From: Candidatus Accumulibacter appositus
Lineage (GTDB): Bacteria; Pseudomonadota; Gammaproteobacteria; Burkholderiales; Rhodocyclaceae
Direction of reading: 5' to 3'
Assembly: GCA_000585055.1 (NCBI GenBank)
Contig: JEMX01000087.1
Location: 1 to 45,822, forward strand
DNA length: 45,822 nt
Below, piece by piece: positions 43,025 to 45,822 of the stretch. Every line of letters starts with the position of its first letter. The stretch's first letter is position 1. The translations under genes were made by a program, and so were the position numbers. Under the pieces are notes generated by a model. The model worked only from the letters and a program-made list of their open reading frames with translations. It was not told the origin of the DNA and ran no database searches.

Positions 43025-45580
43025 TTGGCGCTGCACAACCGGCAACTGACCCGCAAACTGAGCAGCATCCTGGGCGATGATCCAGAGACTGCTCTCGAGC
43101 GCTTGCGATCCGCACTTGCCAAAAACTCTCCCGAACTCGCGGCCAGCGTTTCCGCCGTCCTCGAAGCGGCCGACACCCTGGTGTCGAAGTACGCACGGCT
43201 GCATAGCGTGCAGGCCGAACTGTCGGGTGACGCGTTTTCGGATTGGCATCTTGCCGGTGGGCGCATTGAATCGGGGCGCGGCTGGAAGCAACTGCTCGGC
43301 TACGCCGAGGATGACCTGGCCGATACCCTCGCCGCCTGGCGCGAGCTGGCTCACCCCGAGGATCTGCGAGCCTTCAATGCGCTCATTGCCGCACACGCAC
43401 AGAACAAGACGCCCGGCTTCCATGGCAGCTGTCGCCTGCGAACCAAGACCGGCCAATGGAAATGGCTGCTGCTGAAAGGCAGGATCATCGCCCACGACCA
43501 GCGCGGCGACCCCTTGCGGATGCTGCTGCTGCAACGCGATATCAGCGATTTCAAGCAGGTCGAAGAAGGCGCTCTGCTGGCCAAGGAAGCCGCCGAGTCG
43601 GCCAACCGGGCGCGCGGCACGTTCCTGGCCAACATGAGCCACGAAATCCGCACACCGATGAACGGAATCATCGGCATGACCGACCTCGCGCTCGACACGC
43701 AACTGGACGCCGAGCAGCGGCACTACCTAAGAACGGTCAAGTCGTCGGCAGAGTCCCTGCTGGCAATCGTCAACGACATACTGGATTTTTCCAAGATCGA
43801 AGCGGGCAAACTGCGCTTTGAAGCAATTCCCTTCCCGTTATCGCCGCTGGTTTTCGATGCCGCCCGCGCGCAGGCGCTGATCGCCCACAAGAAAGGGCTC
43901 GAGGTGATCGTATCGGTGGCGCCGGACGTTCCGAGCAAGGTCGTTGGCGACCCGGCGCGCCTGCGGCAGGTGCTCGGCAACCTCATCGGCAACGCGATCA
44001 AGTTCACCGAGCAGGGAGAGATCGAGGTGGCGGTCTCGATCGACGAAGCTGGGACCGATTCAACCCTGCTGCGCTTTGCCGTTCGCGATACCGGCATCGG
44101 CATCCCAGAAACGCGGCAGACGGCAATTTTTGGCGCATTCTCGCAAGCGGACGATTCGACGACACGTCGTTTTGGCGGCACTGGCCTGGGCCTGACGATC
44201 TGTACGCACCTGGTGCAGATGATGAAGGGTCGAGTGTGGCTCGAAAGCGTCGAGGGCAAGGGTTCCAGTTTCTATTTCACCGCCCGTTTTGCTATTGATA
44301 CCAGCGCCCAAGCGGCCCCGCAGATAATTCAGCTCAGTGGACAGCGCGCACTGCTGCTTGAACGACATCCGATCATCGCCGCGCAACTGGCCGCGGTACT
44401 CGCGCAATGCGGCGTCGACACAGCAAAGATCAGCGATGCCGGGGAAGCACTCAAGGCGATCGAAAAATCACGTGCCGTCGGTTTCCCATACGACTTCGTA
44501 CTCGTCGACGCGCTGATGCAGCCACCCGGAGGACTCGCCTTGGCCAAATCATGGCAGGAAGGCGCGTGCCCCGAAAGGCTGATCATGCTGCTAACAACCG
44601 AACAGCAGCGGCACGACCTCGATCATCTGCGCGAACTCGCTGTCGCCACGCGCCTGGTCAAACCAATCGCCCCCGAAGATCTTGTCGGCGCACTCAGGCT
44701 AGCCACTGGCGGCTGCGACGACGACAGCACGCAAATCCTTGCACCTTTTGATTTCGCGGCGAAAGCCGAACCGCAAGACGGCCGAGCGCTCGAAACCTTG
44801 CTCGTCGAAGACAACCCGGTCAATCAGGAGCTGGCACGACGCCTTCTGGAGAAGCGCGGTTACCGAGTGACGCTGGCCAATAACGGCGCCGAAGCGGTCG
44901 AGCGCTTTGAGCAGCAAGCCTTCGATCTCATTCTGATGGACATGCAAATGCCGATCATGGGCGGGATCGAAGCCACCGAATCGATCCGCGCCCGAGAGAT
45001 GCGACGCAGCTGGGTAATATCGCACGAGTTCAAGTCGGTGAGCATCATTGCCATGACCGCCAACGCCATGGAAGGCGACCGCGAGCTATGCCTCGAAGCA
45101 GGGATGAACGACTACGTGGCCAAGCCGATCAAGCCACAGGAGTTCTACGCCGCCATCGATCGCTGCCTGACGCCAGAAAGCGACGGTGATTCGGTGCTGT
45201 CCGAGGCGGCGCTGAGCGCCACCTCGCTGGACTTGACGGCGGCAGCCCGTGACCTGGGTGATCGCGAGCTCTTGCTGACCATAGCCGGGATGCTGGTCGC
45301 CGAATGGGCGGAGCACATAGCACGAATATGGGCCAGCCTGCGTAGCAGGGAAGCAGCGCAATTGTCGCTCCACGCACACACGCTGAAGAGCCTCCTGGCG
45401 ATCTTCCATGCCGAGAAGGCTCGACGCTTGGCGCTTGCTATCGAGCACGCCGCCAAGCCGAGCACCGGTAACGACATCGATTGGTCGCATTGCGCCGAGC
45501 TCGCCAAATCGCTCACCGAGGAATTGGAGCGCTTGAAACCCGAAATGGATCGTTTCGTTAGCGGAAAACGAACCATCTAG
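43025..45580 (+). CDS. Hybrid sensor histidine kinase with PAS, two receiver domains and HPt
   Basis: An 851-residue soluble multi-domain kinase with no membrane segment. The order is: helical N-terminus (1-65); PAS/PAC (about 68-185, [17 protein letters not shown]); HisKA with [16 protein letters not shown] (His-206); ATPase domain with [19 protein letters not shown] and [19 protein letters not shown]; first receiver (about 435-560); second receiver (about 588-715, [15 protein letters not shown], Asp-639 in [11 protein letters not shown]); HPt (about 730-840, His-785 in HAHTLKSLL). The first receiver keeps an Asp (LVDALM, residue 495) but lacks the usual acidic pair near its start (LLERHPI), so it is probably degenerate. 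The start is TTG 43025 with no ribosome site, hence uncertain. It lies between dapB and carA. Confidence 0.93.
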   Translation: MALHNRQLTRKLSSILGDDPETALERLRSALAKNSPELAASVSAVLEAADTLVSKYARLHSVQAELSGDAFSDWHLAGGRIESGRGWKQLLGYAEDDLADTLAAWRELAHPEDLRAFNALIAAHAQNKTPGFHGSCRLRTKTGQWKWLLLKGRIIAHDQRGDPLRMLLLQRDISDFKQVEEGALLAKEAAESANRARGTFLANMSHEIRTPMNGIIGMTDLALDTQLDAEQRHYLRTVKSSAESLLAIVNDILDFSKIEAGKLRFEAIPFPLSPLVFDAARAQALIAHKKGLEVIVSVAPDVPSKVVGDPARLRQVLGNLIGNAIKFTEQGEIEVAVSIDEAGTDSTLLRFAVRDTGIGIPETRQTAIFGAFSQADDSTTRRFGGTGLGLTICTHLVQMMKGRVWLESVEGKGSSFYFTARFAIDTSAQAAPQIIQLSGQRALLLERHPIIAAQLAAVLAQCGVDTAKISDAGEALKAIEKSRAVGFPYDFVLVDALMQPPGGLALAKSWQEGACPERLIMLLTTEQQRHDLDHLRELAVATRLVKPIAPEDLVGALRLATGGCDDDSTQILAPFDFAAKAEPQDGRALETLLVEDNPVNQELARRLLEKRGYRVTLANNGAEAVERFEQQAFDLILMDMQMPIMGGIEATESIRAREMRRSWVISHEFKSVSIIAMTANAMEGDRELCLEAGMNDYVAKPIKPQEFYAAIDRCLTPESDGDSVLSEAALSATSLDLTAAARDLGDRELLLTIAGMLVAEWAEHIARIWASLRSREAAQLSLHAHTLKSLLAIFHAEKARRLALAIEHAAKPSTGNDIDWSHCAELAKSLTEELERLKPEMDRFVSGKRTI

Positions 45581-45658
45581 GGCGCGACCGATGGCCTTCG
45601 CGGTCCCCACACGCCCGCCTGACGCACTCTCACGACACGCTCCGTACGCAGCGGGGAA

Positions 45659-45688
45659 TTGCCCAACAAGGCTGCGCTCCCGTATAAT
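45659..45688 (+). promoter_or_regulatory. Sigma-70 promoter for carA
   Basis: TTGCCC (45659-45664) and a perfect TATAAT (45683-45688) are separated by 18 bases. Transcription should begin near 45695, leaving a leader of about 104 bases before the GTG at 45799. Confidence 0.7.
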
Positions 45689-45709
45689 GCTTCGGCTTGC
45701 AAGGATCCG

Positions 45710-45740
45710 AGCGGGGGGGCCGTGCGCCCGTCCCGCTTTT
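45710..45740 (+). promoter_or_regulatory. Hairpin with T run in the carA leader, possible attenuator
   Basis: AGCGGG (45710-45715) pairs with CCCGCT (45732-45737), and an inner GGGC/GCCC can extend the stem. Four T residues (45737-45740) follow. It sits between the carA promoter and start codon, so it could end transcription early; whether it responds to pyrimidines or arginine is unknown. Confidence 0.4.
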
Positions 45741-45798
45741 GCATGTCTGCAGCCCGGACCGGCGACGCATTCACCAGCAGCATCAACAGGAGTCTTTC

Positions 45799-45822
45799 GT
45801 GTCCTTGTTACCCACTCTTCCG
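45799..45822 (+). CDS. carA: Carbamoyl-phosphate synthase small subunit, 5' end only (partial)
   Basis: The last 24 bases read GTG-TCC-TTG-TTA-CCC-ACT-CTT-CCG (MSLLPTLP), preceded by CAGGAG nine bases upstream. Betaproteobacterial CarA proteins begin with a very similar short stretch before PAILALADGTVFRG, and carA follows dapB in this group. Only eight codons are visible, so the call rests on context and this short match. CarA provides the glutaminase activity for carbamoyl phosphate used in arginine and pyrimidine synthesis. Confidence 0.6.

Noticed and set aside
1..45822. CRISPR arrays, tRNA/rRNA genes, insertion sequences or prophage genes
   Set aside because: None recognised: no regularly spaced direct repeats, transposase or integrase frames, or tRNA cloverleaf sequences were seen by eye. 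A dedicated RNA scan could still find a small RNA.

Overview
The window looks like a chromosomal segment of a GC-rich betaproteobacterium of the Rhodocyclales. My best guess is a 'Candidatus Accumulibacter'-like or Dechloromonas/Azoarcus-like genome. This rests on gene order and on recalled protein similarity (sigma factor-DUF3619-DUF3106-RDD, lptFG/pepA/holC/valS, bamE-fur, dapB-carA, a Pit/DUF47 pair, a glyoxylate shunt), not on a database search. I see no phage, insertion sequence, CRISPR array, tRNA or rRNA. Almost all of the window is ordinary coding sequence in tight operons.

Layout. 1-62 is the 5' end of a leftward acetolactate synthase gene. 126-2156 is a four-gene cluster of overlapping frames: sigma factor, DUF3619, DUF3106 and RDD proteins. 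2280-4429 holds leftward lptF-lptG (LPS export), divergent from 4503-9831, pepA-holC-hypothetical-valS. 9828-13444 is leftward: a PabB-PabC fusion, a TusA-like protein and a BepA-like M48 protease. 13620-14102 is moaC and 14194-14397 a leftward cold-shock gene. 14658-17225 is clpS-clpA. 17302-18639 carries an RraA-like and an ankyrin gene. 19118-25806 contains both glyoxylate-shunt genes, aceA and aceB. Between them lie a decayed HD-GYP gene, a small zinc-finger protein and a LysR regulator divergent from aceB.

26109-27277 is terC-uspA. 27378-30544 is leftward (STAS protein, hslV, hslU), followed by a leftward CobW/G3E GTPase (30765-31826). 32085-34082 is an exported redox operon: DUF1223 thioredoxin-like protein, Tat-type MsrB and exported MsrA. 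34131-35321 is a leftward RlmI-type methyltransferase. 35549-37065 is a SCO1 locus flanked by two exported cysteine-containing proteins. 37182-39124 is leftward: a small exported protein, a DUF47 PhoU-like protein and a Pit phosphate transporter. 39259-40982 encodes a YpfJ-type metalloprotease overlapping an M23 endopeptidase. 41026-41502 is fur, divergent from 41689-42979 bamE-dapB. 43025-45580 is a large hybrid histidine kinase, and the window ends in the first eight codons of a probable carA.

Themes and points of interest. Envelope maintenance is prominent (LptFG, BamE, BepA-like, M23, periplasmic Msr, SCO1), as is ATP-dependent proteolysis (ClpSA, HslUV). The observations I find most worth a second look are: the DUF1223-MsrB-MsrA operon as a possible self-contained periplasmic methionine-sulfoxide repair unit; a perfect 14-bp palindrome abutting the aceA promoter; the multiply disrupted HD-GYP gene; the sigma-DUF3619-DUF3106-RDD cluster as a possible membrane-coupled sigma module; and a possible leaderless clpS transcript. 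I did not find a clearly novel defence or mobile system.
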